The notes beneath the pieces are model-generated. The model did no database searches, was not told the origin of the DNA, and saw only the letters and a program-made list of their open reading frames with translations. 64,000 nucleotides of DNA from contig WRLG01000001.1 in assembly GCA_009777725.1 (NCBI GenBank), positions 1 through 64,000 of the forward strand, in the 5' to 3' direction. Source of the stretch: Oscillospiraceae bacterium. Lineage in GTDB: Bacteria; Bacillota; Clostridia; Oscillospirales; Ruminococcaceae. Below are positions 54,566 through 63,737 of this stretch, piece by piece (the first letter of the stretch is position 1; every line of letters starts with the position of its first letter). The position numbers were made by a program, and so were the translations under genes.

Positions 54566-55768
54566 ATGGATATGGATAACAATTCTGAATTCTTTAAATG
54601 GCTTTGGCTGGTTTCCTGCTTTGGTCCGGGCAATAAACGGATTTGGGATATTATAAATATATACGACATGCCCGAAAAAAATTCAGAAAATTCCTTAGAC
54701 TGCGCTTACAATATGCTTCGCAGTAAAGAAGCGCGAAAAAAACTGCTCAAAGAAAAGGAGATTCAAAAAGCCGAGGCGGTCAATGAAGAGCAGATTTCAG
54801 TGCTTTTTCGGTATTGCGCGGAGCATGAAATTAGTTTAATTTGCTTTTCCGACCCCGATTATCCCGAGCGGCTGAGAAACATTTATAACCCTCCCGCCGT
54901 GCTTTTTTACCGTGGGGACATTTCCTGCTTAGGGCGCGAACTTGTTCTTGCGGTGGTGGGGACAAGGAAGCCATCCGATTACAGCATTAAAGTAGCGAAC
55001 GCATTGGTGCGCGGGCTTTGCGCTTATGAGCTTACCTTAGTCAGCGGCTTTGCGGAGGGGATTGATATAGCTTCGCATATCTCCGCCGTCCGAAACGGAG
55101 GTAAGACCGCCGCAATCCTCGGGTGCGGTCTTGATTACGATTATCCGCTTAAAAATATAAAATACCGCGAAGAAATTTTGAGGAACGGTGTTTTTATATC
55201 CGAATACTTACCTAAGACACGTCCGTCCAAAATGACATTTCCTTACAGAAACCGAATTCTTTCGGGTCTTTCACAGGGTGCTGCGGTTATTGAAGCCTCT
55301 AAAAAGAGCGGCTCTTTAGTTACGGCAAACCTTGCTTTAGGGCAGGGGAGAGATGTTTTTGCCGTTCCGCCGCATAATCTTTTTGATTTAAGATACCAAG
55401 GAAACGCGGAGCTGCTCAGAGACGGCGCGCTCCCAATATATGGCTTACAGGATATTTTATATGAATATTACGAAAATTATTCACATAAACTAACAAATGT
55501 CAAACAGGGCGAAAAAATTGAGCCGAAGAGTGTTAGCGCGGATTATGCTAAAACCGAAAATAAAGCCGCTATTGATTTTTCAGAGCTGACAGACGATGAG
55601 CGCGCAATTGCCGCCCTGCTTCAAAAGCATAATAAGCCCCTGCTTCCGGATGAAATATCCGCGCTTTGCGGCATTGACATCTCTGAGGTACTGGGGAATC
55701 TTACCGCTCTTGAAATCGAAGGAATCGTAAAGCCCTCCGAGGGAGGCAGATTCATGCTTCAAGGTTAG
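54566..55768 (+). CDS. dprA: DNA-processing protein DprA
   Basis: DprA binds single-stranded DNA and loads RecA during natural transformation. The 400-aa protein has a SAM-like N-terminus (WLVSCFGPGNKRIWDII), the Rossmann-like core with AVVGTRKPSDYSIKVANALV, TLVSGFAEGIDIASH and GLSQGAAVIEASKKSGSLVT, and a winged C-terminal domain. The start at 54566 has GGGGAG eight bases upstream. No other competence genes are in view. Confidence 0.92.
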   Translation: MDMDNNSEFFKWLWLVSCFGPGNKRIWDIINIYDMPEKNSENSLDCAYNMLRSKEARKKLLKEKEIQKAEAVNEEQISVLFRYCAEHEISLICFSDPDYPERLRNIYNPPAVLFYRGDISCLGRELVLAVVGTRKPSDYSIKVANALVRGLCAYELTLVSGFAEGIDIASHISAVRNGGKTAAILGCGLDYDYPLKNIKYREEILRNGVFISEYLPKTRPSKMTFPYRNRILSGLSQGAAVIEASKKSGSLVTANLALGQGRDVFAVPPHNLFDLRYQGNAELLRDGALPIYGLQDILYEYYENYSHKLTNVKQGEKIEPKSVSADYAKTENKAAIDFSELTDDERAIAALLQKHNKPLLPDEISALCGIDISEVLGNLTALEIEGIVKPSEGGRFMLQG

Positions 55769-55836
55769 GTAAAAAAAGAGCAAAAATCAGTGAGTGTTTA
55801 TGCCGTTAAGGAGTATATTATAAGGAGCAAATGCAA

Positions 55837-57915
55837 ATGTCGAAATTGGTTATTGTGGAATCGCCTGCTAAGGCTAAGACCATTAAGAAATATTTAGGCG
55901 GTGATTTTGAGGTTGTCGCTTCAATGGGGCATGTGCGGGATTTGCCCAAATCTAAATTTGGCGTTGACGTTGAAAACCGCTTTGAGCCTGTGTATGTTGA
56001 CATCAAGGATAAAGAGGAATTTATTAAAACGCTGAAAAAGCAGGCTAAAAAGGCTGACTTCGTCTACCTTGCGACCGACCCCGACCGCGAGGGCGAGGCG
56101 ATTTCATGGCACTTGTCACAGCTTTTAGAGCTACCCTCCGATGCCGTCAACCGGGTTGCTTTTAATGAAATTACCAAAACGGGGATAAACGCAGGCATGT
56201 CAAACCCGCGCGGCATTGACCAAGACCTTGTTAACGCCCAGCAGGCGCGGCGAATCCTTGACCGTATCGTCGGGTATAAGCTTTCTCCGTTTTTGTGGAA
56301 AAAGGTCCGCAGGAATCTTTCGGCGGGGCGGGTGCAGTCCGTTGCCGTTGCGCTTGTGGTAGACCGGGAGAAGGCAATATTAGAGTTTAAACCCGATGAA
56401 TACTGGACGATTGACGCAAAAATGACCGCCCCTGCTTCCAAAAAACAGTTTGAAGCCTCTTTTTACGGATTAGACGGCAAAAAGACCGTCCTTAAAAATA
56501 AAGAAGAGACAGACAAGGTGCTAAAACGCCTTGAAGACGCCGTGTACAACGTCACCGAGGTGAAAAAATCAGTCCGCAAAAAAACGCCCGCACCGCCCTT
56601 TACTACCTCTACCATGCAGCAGGAAGCTTCAAGGAGGATTAATTTCGCGCCCGCCAAAACAATGAGAGCCGCCCAGCAGTTATACGAGGGCGTTGAAATC
56701 ACGGGCATGGGCGCGGTTGGTTTAATCACCTATATGAGGACGGACAGCTTAAGAATATCAGACGAAGCGCGCGCGGCGGCGTATGAATTTATAGAAAAAG
56801 AATACGGCAAGGATTATATCCCGCCGTCCCCGAGGTTTTTTAAGTCAAAGGCTTCATCGCAGGATGCTCACGAAGCAATCAGACCCTCCATGCCGGAGCT
56901 TACACCGGGCAGGGTTAAGGAATGTCTTACCGATGAGCAGTTTAAGCTTTATAAGCTAATCTGGGAAAGATTTACAGCTTCACAGATGGCAAACGCTCTC
57001 CTTGATACCGTATCCGCCGTAATTGACGCTAACGGATGCGGCTTTAGGGCAACGGGATTTTCTGTTAAGTTCGATGGCTTTACAGTCCTTTATGAGGAAC
57101 AAAAGGACGATGAGGAGAAAAAAATCCTGCCCGTCATCAATAAAGGCGATGTTTTAAAGCTCAAAGCCCTTGACGGCAAACAGCATTTTACCCAGCCTCC
57201 TCCGCGCTATTCCGAGGCGACCTTAATCAAGGCTCTTGAAGAAAACGGAATCGGTCGCCCGTCAACCTATGCGCCGACTATTTCAACGATTATAAACCGC
57301 CTTTACATTGAAAAGAACGGCAAGCAACTAAAGCCGACCGGCTTAGGCGAGGTTACGACCGGGCTTATGAAGGAGCATTTTAAGAATATAGTAGACTCGA
57401 AGTTCACCGCCTCTATGGAAGACGGGCTTGACGAGATTGAGGTGGGCAAAAAAGATTGGGTTCAAATTTTAGACGAGTTTTACACGGAGTTCGCCGAAAC
57501 GCTGTCCGCCGCCGAAGTAGCGATGGAGGGCAAGCGCGTTAAAATCCCCGACGAGGAAACCGATGAGGTCTGCGAGCATTGCCAAAAGCCCATGGTTATA
57601 AAAATCGGGCGGTTCGGTAAATTTTTGGCTTGCACGGGATTCCCCGAATGTACTAATACCAAGCAGGTCGTCAAGGATACGGGCGGATTTTGCCCTGTCT
57701 GCGGAAAAAAAGTAGTACAGAAAAAATCTAAAAAGGGCAAAAAGTTTTTCGGCTGTGACGGCTTCCCGAATTGCGAATTTATGACATGGGATACCCCAAC
57801 CCCCGATAAATGCCCCAAATGCGGAGACGGCACAACGCTTTACAAAAAAGGCGGTAAGGTATTCTGCCTGAGAGACGGCTGCGAGTATGAGGCGGCAGTC
57901 AAAAAGGTGAGGTAA
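55837..57915 (+). CDS. topA: DNA topoisomerase I
   Basis: Type IA topoisomerase relaxes negative supercoils through a 5'-phosphotyrosine link. The 692-aa protein starts MSKLVIVESPAKAKTIKKYL (Toprim). It has the acidic triad in ATDPDREGEAISWHL, the active-site tyrosine in GLITYMRTDSLRIS (about 300), and three C-terminal zinc ribbons (CEHCQKP, CPVCGKK, CPKCGDG). The start at 55837 has AAGGAG nine bases before it; the upstream ATG is too close. The order dprA-topA-trmFO is typical of Firmicutes. Confidence 0.95.
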   Translation: MSKLVIVESPAKAKTIKKYLGGDFEVVASMGHVRDLPKSKFGVDVENRFEPVYVDIKDKEEFIKTLKKQAKKADFVYLATDPDREGEAISWHLSQLLELPSDAVNRVAFNEITKTGINAGMSNPRGIDQDLVNAQQARRILDRIVGYKLSPFLWKKVRRNLSAGRVQSVAVALVVDREKAILEFKPDEYWTIDAKMTAPASKKQFEASFYGLDGKKTVLKNKEETDKVLKRLEDAVYNVTEVKKSVRKKTPAPPFTTSTMQQEASRRINFAPAKTMRAAQQLYEGVEITGMGAVGLITYMRTDSLRISDEARAAAYEFIEKEYGKDYIPPSPRFFKSKASSQDAHEAIRPSMPELTPGRVKECLTDEQFKLYKLIWERFTASQMANALLDTVSAVIDANGCGFRATGFSVKFDGFTVLYEEQKDDEEKKILPVINKGDVLKLKALDGKQHFTQPPPRYSEATLIKALEENGIGRPSTYAPTISTIINRLYIEKNGKQLKPTGLGEVTTGLMKEHFKNIVDSKFTASMEDGLDEIEVGKKDWVQILDEFYTEFAETLSAAEVAMEGKRVKIPDEETDEVCEHCQKPMVIKIGRFGKFLACTGFPECTNTKQVVKDTGGFCPVCGKKVVQKKSKKGKKFFGCDGFPNCEFMTWDTPTPDKCPKCGDGTTLYKKGGKVFCLRDGCEYEAAVKKVR

Positions 57916-57925
57916 ATTGTGACAT

Positions 57926-59245
57926 ATGCAAGAAGTTAAAATAATCGGCGCAGGCTTAGCGGGCTGCGAAGCCGCTTGGCAACTCGCCCAAAGCGGCATA
58001 AAAGTAAAACTGTATGAAATGAAGCCGCTAAAATACACCCCCGCCCATAAATATCACGGTTTTGCGGAGCTTGTCTGCTCTAATTCGCTTAAAGCAGAGC
58101 GGGTTAACTCGGCGGCGGGGCTTTTGAAAGAGGAAATGCGCCGTCTGGGTTCGCTTATCGTTGAGTGCGCGCTTCAAACGCGGGTTTCGGCGGGCGGCGC
58201 GCTAGCCGTTGACAGGGAGCTTTTTTCAAACCTTGTCACCGAAAAAATAAAAGCGCACGCTAACATCGAAACCATTACCGAGGAAATAACGGAAATCCCG
58301 AGCGGTAAAGTCATCATAGCTACAGGACCGCTTACCGCAGGAGGGCTGGCACAAAGCATAGAAAAGCTATGCGGCGGTTATCTCAGCTTTTATGATGCCG
58401 CATCGCCCATAGTTACTTATGATTCCATTGACAGCGAAAAGGTTTTCTTCGCCGCGCGTTACGGCAAGGGTGAGCCCGATTATATAAACTGCCCCTTTAC
58501 AAAAGAAGAATATGAGCTCTTTTATCATGAGCTGACAACCGCCCAATCCGCCCCCCTCAATACTTTTGATAACCCTCACTATTACGAGGGCTGTATGCCC
58601 GTTGAGGTTTTGGCAAAGCGCGGGGCAGATGCTATACGCTACGGCTGTATGAAACCCGTAGGGCTTACCAACCCCAAAACGGGCGAACGCCCCTATGCCG
58701 TAGTTCAGCTTAGAAAAGAAAACGGCGCGGGCACTCTATATAATATAGTAGGCTTTCAAACCAACCTTAAATTCGGTGAGCAAAAGCGCGTTTTTTCGCT
58801 TATTCCAGGGCTTGAAAATGCCGAATTTGTCAGATACGGCGTAATGCACCGAAACTCGTTTATTCATTCGCCGAAGCTTTTGAACGCCGATTTCTCTTTG
58901 AAAAACAACCCTAATCTATTTTTCGCGGGTCAGATTACAGGCGTTGAAGGCTATATGGAATCCGCCGCAAGCGGGATTTTGGCAGGCATTAATATGCAAT
59001 TAACAATTAACAATGAACAATTAACAATTAAGCCGTTTGTACTTCCGCCGGAAACTATGTTGGGGGCTTTGGCGCGGTATATATCGGATGAGAGCGTGAC
59101 GAATTTTCAGCCTATGGGGGCGAATATGGGGATTTTACCCGAGCTTCAAAACCGCATAAAGAATAAGCAGGAAAAATATACTGCGCTGGCAAATCGGTCA
59201 TTGGAGGTTTTGAGAGGATTTCTTGAAAAGGGTGATTGCGTATGA
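57926..59245 (+). CDS. trmFO: tRNA:m5U54 methyltransferase (folate, FAD)
   Basis: TrmFO methylates U54 in the tRNA T-loop using methylene-tetrahydrofolate and FAD. The 439-aa protein has the FAD loop IIGAGLAGCEAAWQLAQSGI, FAELVCSNSLKAERVNSAAG, and the late flavin motif LFFAGQITGVEGYMESAASG. After INMQ comes a short stretch LTINNEQLTIK encoded by repeated CAATTAACAATT units that is not usual in the family and looks like an in-frame repeat insertion. The stop overlaps the next start (ATGA). Confidence 0.93.
   Translation: MQEVKIIGAGLAGCEAAWQLAQSGIKVKLYEMKPLKYTPAHKYHGFAELVCSNSLKAERVNSAAGLLKEEMRRLGSLIVECALQTRVSAGGALAVDRELFSNLVTEKIKAHANIETITEEITEIPSGKVIIATGPLTAGGLAQSIEKLCGGYLSFYDAASPIVTYDSIDSEKVFFAARYGKGEPDYINCPFTKEEYELFYHELTTAQSAPLNTFDNPHYYEGCMPVEVLAKRGADAIRYGCMKPVGLTNPKTGERPYAVVQLRKENGAGTLYNIVGFQTNLKFGEQKRVFSLIPGLENAEFVRYGVMHRNSFIHSPKLLNADFSLKNNPNLFFAGQITGVEGYMESAASGILAGINMQLTINNEQLTIKPFVLPPETMLGALARYISDESVTNFQPMGANMGILPELQNRIKNKQEKYTALANRSLEVLRGFLEKGDCV
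58997..59032. repeat. In-frame CAATTAACAATT repeats in trmFO
   Basis: CAATTAACAATTAACAATGA followed by ACAATTAACAATTAAG makes four copies of an ACAATTA-type unit inside the coding frame, in a loop before the last helix region. Such low-complexity repeats are normally intergenic. Confidence 0.6.
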
Positions 59246-59649
59246 ACAATAACAGCAACAGTATTGTGCTTGCTAAAATTTTTTCCGATAACCCTGCGGC
59301 GGATAATATAGCGGCGGCAATATTTGACGGCAGAAATAAGCTAATCGGCTCAAAAGCCGCTGTAACAATTGCTAAAGAAGAAGCGGAATACCCGTTTTAT
59401 AAAGACGCTCAATGCCAAATCTACTTTTACGGTGACAGGGTTTTATACAGCGATAAATGCACTACCTCCGTTATAAGCTATTCGCACATCATAAAGGCTT
59501 TTGAAACGAAGGATTATTTTTTCCTTTATGTCACGGAGAGGAAAATGTTTGCAATCCCCAAAAAGGGCTTTATGTTCCCCGATGAAATGCCAACGGTCGT
59601 AAGGCTACTGGAAGTTAATGTTAAGGGTAATTTTAAGAAGGAATTATAA
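59242..59649 (+). CDS. Hypothetical protein, YcxB-like C-terminal pattern
   Basis: The 135-aa protein starts at the ATG overlapping the trmFO stop. It has a strand-rich core (QIYFYGDRVLYSDKCTTSVI, YFFLYVTERKMFAIPKKGF) and a short helix at the end. The motif of two strands followed by IPK-x-G-F resembles the C-terminal half of YcxB-type proteins, without their membrane segments. Its function is unknown; it is translationally coupled to trmFO and 27 bp from plsX. Confidence 0.65.
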   Translation: MNNNSNSIVLAKIFSDNPAADNIAAAIFDGRNKLIGSKAAVTIAKEEAEYPFYKDAQCQIYFYGDRVLYSDKCTTSVISYSHIIKAFETKDYFFLYVTERKMFAIPKKGFMFPDEMPTVVRLLEVNVKGNFKKEL

Positions 59650-59676
59650 AGGGATTATAGAAAGGATGAGGTACAT

Positions 59677-60666
59677 ATGAAAATAATAGTTGATGCTTTC
59701 GGCGGGGATAATTCTCCCGGTGCGGTTATTTCGGGTGCGTATATGGCGGCAAAGGAATTCGGTGATATTATATTGGTCGGTGATGAGGATAAAATCCGCG
59801 AATATGCTAAAAATAACAGCATAGCGATTGATGACGTAAATATTGAAATCATTGACGCAAAGCCCGTAATAGAAATCGAGGACGACCCCCAGATGATACT
59901 CCGCGAAAAGATGGATTGCTCAATGGCGGTAGGGTTAAGGACTCTTTCCGAGGGTGACGGCGATGCTTTCGTATCGGCGGGGAGCACGGGCGCGCTTGTC
60001 GTCGGGGCGACCTTTATCGCAAAGCGGCTCAAAGGCATCAAGCGCGCCGCGCTATCACCGATTATGCCCACGGATACAGGACCGCTCATCTTGACCGATG
60101 CGGGCGCGAACTTGGATTGCCGCCCCGAAATGCTCGTCCAGTTCGGTATAATGGCAAGCTGCTATATGCAGAGGGTTATGGGAATTGAGTCGCCGAGGGT
60201 AGGGTTGCTTAATGTAGGTTCTGAGAGCACGAAGGGTCGAAGCCTTGATATGGATGCGTACAAACTGCTCCAAAAAGCTCCCGTCAATTTTTGCGGCAAT
60301 GTTGAAGCGCGCGAATTGCCGTGGGGCGTGTGCGATGTCGTTGTGACCGATGGCTTTACCGGAAATATCGCTTTAAAGCTTTACGAGGGCTTGGGCGGGT
60401 ATTTTTCAAATTCACTAAAAGGTATGTTCAGCGGATTCCCCGGCGCGGTTGCCGCCGCGAGTATAATGCCCAGAATTAAAGCCTTCCGCAATAAGATGAA
60501 CACCACCGACATCGGCGGTGCTATGCTTATGGGCATATCCAAGCCCGTCATAAAGGCGCACGGCAATTCGGACGATAAATCCTTTTACCGCACCATATGC
60601 CAAGCGCGCGATTGCGTTGAGGGTAACTTTATAGAGGAGATTTCTAACGCATTAAAAGAGGTATAA
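59677..60666 (+). CDS. plsX: Phosphate acyltransferase PlsX
   Basis: PlsX makes acyl-phosphate from acyl-ACP for phospholipid synthesis. The 329-aa protein begins MKIIVDAFGGDNSPGAVISG. It contains FVSAGSTGALVVGATFIAKR, ILTDAGANLDCRPEMLVQFG, VGLLNVGSESTKGR and VVTDGFTGNIALKLYEG, all typical. A good ribosome site precedes it. It is followed after 5 bp by rnc; no acpP lies between, unlike many Firmicutes. Confidence 0.95.
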   Translation: MKIIVDAFGGDNSPGAVISGAYMAAKEFGDIILVGDEDKIREYAKNNSIAIDDVNIEIIDAKPVIEIEDDPQMILREKMDCSMAVGLRTLSEGDGDAFVSAGSTGALVVGATFIAKRLKGIKRAALSPIMPTDTGPLILTDAGANLDCRPEMLVQFGIMASCYMQRVMGIESPRVGLLNVGSESTKGRSLDMDAYKLLQKAPVNFCGNVEARELPWGVCDVVVTDGFTGNIALKLYEGLGGYFSNSLKGMFSGFPGAVAAASIMPRIKAFRNKMNTTDIGGAMLMGISKPVIKAHGNSDDKSFYRTICQARDCVEGNFIEEISNALKEV

Positions 60667-60671
60667 AAAGC

Positions 60672-61355
60672 ATGAATTTTCAAGAATTGCAAAAAAAACT
60701 CAACTATTCCTTTAAAAATAAGGAGTTTTTGAAAGAAGCGTTGTCCCATTCGTCCTACTCAAACGAGCCGAAGCGGGGTTATGCTTCTAACGAACGCCTT
60801 GAATTTCTGGGCGATAGTATACTTTCGTTTATTATTTCAGAATATCTGTTTACTAACTTTAAATATCTGCCGGAGGGTGAGCTTACTAAGACCAGAGCTT
60901 CCATTGTCTGCGAGCGCGCGCTCTATGAGTTTGCCGAACAGATTAATTTAAAGCGGTATATAAAGCTTGGCAAGGGCGAGGAAGTGAACGGAGGTCGGGA
61001 GCGACCCTCCATCATTTCCGATGCGTTTGAAGCGATTATAGCGGCTATTTATCTTGACGGCGGGATGGAGGAGGCGAGAAAATACGTTCTGGGCTTCGTC
61101 TCCAAAAAATCGGTCAAACAGGGTTCAAATGTGCTCCGCGATTATAAAACCACACTGCAGGAAATAACTCAGCGCAATCCCGAGGAGCAGATTGAATATT
61201 TTCATAACCCCCCCATAGGACCCGACCATGACAGGGTCTTTATAGCCGAGGTTCTGCTCAACGGAATCTCCATCGGCAGGGGAGAGGGGCACAGCAAAAA
61301 GCAGGCGGAGCAAATGGCGGCGAAGGAGGCTTTGGCTTTGATGGGGAAAAGTTGA
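60672..61355 (+). CDS. rnc: Ribonuclease III
   Basis: RNase III cuts double-stranded RNA in rRNA and mRNA processing. The 227-aa protein has the signature NERLEFLGDSILSFIISEYL with its metal-binding acids, the second acid pair in SDAFEAIIAAIYLDGG, and a C-terminal double-stranded RNA-binding domain (YKTTLQEITQRNPEEQIEYF, GRGEGHSKKQAEQMAAKEAL). GAGGT lies nine bases before the ATG. Last gene of this run. Confidence 0.96.
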   Translation: MNFQELQKKLNYSFKNKEFLKEALSHSSYSNEPKRGYASNERLEFLGDSILSFIISEYLFTNFKYLPEGELTKTRASIVCERALYEFAEQINLKRYIKLGKGEEVNGGRERPSIISDAFEAIIAAIYLDGGMEEARKYVLGFVSKKSVKQGSNVLRDYKTTLQEITQRNPEEQIEYFHNPPIGPDHDRVFIAEVLLNGISIGRGEGHSKKQAEQMAAKEALALMGKS

Positions 61356-61369
61356 TTCAATGTACAATC

Positions 61370-61710
61370 CTCTGTAGGGGGCGAACGCCTCGTTCGCCCG
61401 AAAGGTTAGGCAAAAGAATAAATAACAGAGGTATTCGGGTGACCTTCCATCGTCTTAGCTCCCTCCGTCACCTGCGGGTGACACCTCCCTCAAAGAGGGA
61501 GGCAAAAAAAACTCCTTGCCTCCCTCTTTGAGGGAGGTGCCGCCCGCAGGCGGCGGAGGGAGTGGCGGCGGAGGTGTTCGCCCGAAAGGACAGGCGAAAG
61601 AATAAATGGCGTAAATTATTCAGGCGACCGAGGCGGTCGCCCCTACAAAAGAATGATGTGTTTTTTTTTTTTTTTGCGGGACGGGCGAGCCCGTCCCCTA
61701 CAGGTGATTA
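61370..61710. repeat. Intergenic palindromic repeat (MITE-like) array
   Basis: The 620-bp gap after rnc holds several palindromes: GGGGGCGAACGCCTCGTTCG near 61377, GGCGACCGAGGCGGTCGCCC near 61622 and GGGACGGGCGAGCCCGTCCC near 61677. The largest one is described separately. They look like dispersed palindromic repeats. Nearby are long T runs near 61660 and 61766. Confidence 0.6.
61459..61562. repeat. Large inverted repeat with arms of about 45 bp
   Basis: CTCCCTCCGTCACCTGCGGG with its continuation ACACCTCCCTCAAAGAGGGA pairs with TCCCTCTTTGAGGGAGGTGC and the following CGCAGGCGGCGGAGGGAG, around a 14-base A-rich centre. The arms are themselves partly palindromic, which is typical of MITE- or REP-like elements. 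Confidence 0.75.
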
Positions 61711-61977
61711 AAATTGTCAATTATTAATCGCTGTCACAAATTTTTGCGCGAAAATTTGTGCACTTTTTTTTTTTTTTTGGTAGTTATTGACAAGTATTTA
61801 CTGAAATAACCTTGTAAATTTTGTGTAAATTGCGTGATTTAATAAAAATTTAATGATTTATAAAATATTTGTATACATTTAGGCGGGCTTTTTGTGGTAT
61901 AATTAACATTGCTTGTTACTATGCTTTAGGGCTGTAAAAAGCGTATTTTCTATTATAATATGGAGGTAATTTTTTCT

Positions 61978-63678
61978 ATGCTGAAAAACATGAAAGTATC
62001 CAAAAAGCTGATAGTCAGCTTCTTGGTTGTCACAATGCTTACCGCAGTCGTGGGGATTATGGGCATCATGGGGATGCGCCAAATTGACTCGTACATGGAG
62101 GATATGTACACGCTTCAAACCGAACCGATTCCCGACCTTGCCAAGGCGATTGAAATGCTTCAACGCCAGAGAGCCTGTATGCGTGAATACATAGTGGGCG
62201 CGGCAATTGATGATATGGGTTTAATTGAGGATGCTCATAAGAGGGTCGAGGAATACCGCCCGATTATGTATACAGCCATGGACGCATATGTTCTGACCAT
62301 TCGCTCCGATGAAGCAAGAGCACTTTTCTTGGAGGCAAGAGACCTTTATGATAAAGATTTCAGAGATTGTATCCAGAAAATTTACGAATCGGCAAAAGCC
62401 GGCGTGGATGCAAGCGAATTATACAACATCATGGGGGATTACACAGCCGCCACCAACAAAATCGTGGATAATTTTGACGTCTGTATGGAGATGAAGCTCA
62501 ACGCCGCGAGAGATGCGGCTGATGCCAGCTCCAAAACCGCGAATACCCTGCTTGCGGCTACTTTAATCGTTTTGGTCATCGCCTTTGTAATTTCAATGTA
62601 TTTCGCGATATATGTGTCGGGCATTATAAGCAGACCTGTTATCGCGCTTTCAAAATTCCTTCACAAAGCCGGTGCAACGGGAGATATAACCTTATCCCCC
62701 GAGGAAGAGAGAGTGCTTGATACGTATAGCCAAACCAGAGATGAAATCGGGCAGATGGTTAAGGACTGCAACTCATTCATCCATCACATCGCGCAATCCG
62801 CCCATGAATTGGATGCCATCGCAAACGGCGATTTGACCATAGACGTAGTCGTTTCTTCAAGCTCGGATACCTTGGGAATTTCCTTGAAAAAGATGTCACA
62901 AAACTTAAACGATATGCTTTCACAGGTTCATCAAGCTTCGTCACAGGTTACCATGGGTGCTACGCAAATCGCCGACGGTGCTCAGGCACTGGCGAGCGGT
63001 GCAACGGAGCAGGCGGCAACTTTAGAGGAAATCTCCGCTTCCATTTCCGATATATCGGAAAGGACGAGGGAGAATGCCGAAAAAACCGGGGAGGCTTCAA
63101 ACCTTGCCGAAACCATTATGCGTAACGCCGAAAAGGGAAGCCGCCAGATGGAGCAGATGATTTCGGCGGTAGATGATATTAACCATGCAAACCAAAGCAT
63201 AAGCAAGGTAATCAAGGCAATTGATGACATCGCGTTCCAGACCAATATACTTGCTCTTAACGCGGCGGTTGAGGCGGCAAGAGCAGGAGCGGCAGGAAAA
63301 GGCTTTGCGGTTGTAGCCGAAGAGGTTCGTAACTTGGCGGCGAAGAGCGCGGAATCCGCGAAGGATACGGGAAGCCTCATAGCGAATTCTATGGAAAAAG
63401 CAAAGCTGGGTACTCAAATTGCCGGAGAAACCTCGGCAAGCCTAAATGAAATCGTATCCGGCATCGGCGAAAGCAACAAGATTATATCCGAAATCGCGCA
63501 ATCCTCCGAACAACAGACCATGGCGATAAGCCAAATCAACGTAGCCGTTGGCGGCGTAACGCAGGTCGTTCAGCAAAACAGCGCGACAGCGGAAGAATCC
63601 GCCGCCGCCTCCGAAGAAATGAGCGGTCAAGCCGGCTTGCTCGAAAGCTTGATTGCACAATTTAAGCTGAAAAACTAA
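61978..63678 (+). CDS. Methyl-accepting chemotaxis protein
   Basis: This transmembrane receptor signals to CheA. The 566-aa protein has TM1 (about 12-33, [20 protein letters not shown]), a four-helix-bundle sensor domain, TM2 (about 190-212, [20 protein letters not shown]), HAMP, and the signalling domain with the hairpin tip [20 protein letters not shown] and [20 protein letters not shown]. The start at 61978 ([10 protein letters not shown]) is chosen because the track ATG at 61960 is part of the GGAGGT ribosome site. TGGTATAAT near 61895 is a likely extended -10. It stands alone. Confidence 0.93.
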   Translation: MLKNMKVSKKLIVSFLVVTMLTAVVGIMGIMGMRQIDSYMEDMYTLQTEPIPDLAKAIEMLQRQRACMREYIVGAAIDDMGLIEDAHKRVEEYRPIMYTAMDAYVLTIRSDEARALFLEARDLYDKDFRDCIQKIYESAKAGVDASELYNIMGDYTAATNKIVDNFDVCMEMKLNAARDAADASSKTANTLLAATLIVLVIAFVISMYFAIYVSGIISRPVIALSKFLHKAGATGDITLSPEEERVLDTYSQTRDEIGQMVKDCNSFIHHIAQSAHELDAIANGDLTIDVVVSSSSDTLGISLKKMSQNLNDMLSQVHQASSQVTMGATQIADGAQALASGATEQAATLEEISASISDISERTRENAEKTGEASNLAETIMRNAEKGSRQMEQMISAVDDINHANQSISKVIKAIDDIAFQTNILALNAAVEAARAGAAGKGFAVVAEEVRNLAAKSAESAKDTGSLIANSMEKAKLGTQIAGETSASLNEIVSGIGESNKIISEIAQSSEQQTMAISQINVAVGGVTQVVQQNSATAEESAAASEEMSGQAGLLESLIAQFKLKN

Positions 63679-63699
63679 TTTTAGTCAATTGACGATTGT

Positions 63700-63737
63700 A
63701 AATAAAGAAGTCCGCAACAAAGCGGACTTCTTTATTT
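63700..63737. terminator. Bidirectional terminator
   Basis: AAATAAAGAAGTCCGC pairs with GCGGACTTCTTTATTT (16 bp) around a 6-base loop, with A and T tracts on both sides. It serves the chemotaxis gene and the convergent rarA. Confidence 0.85.
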
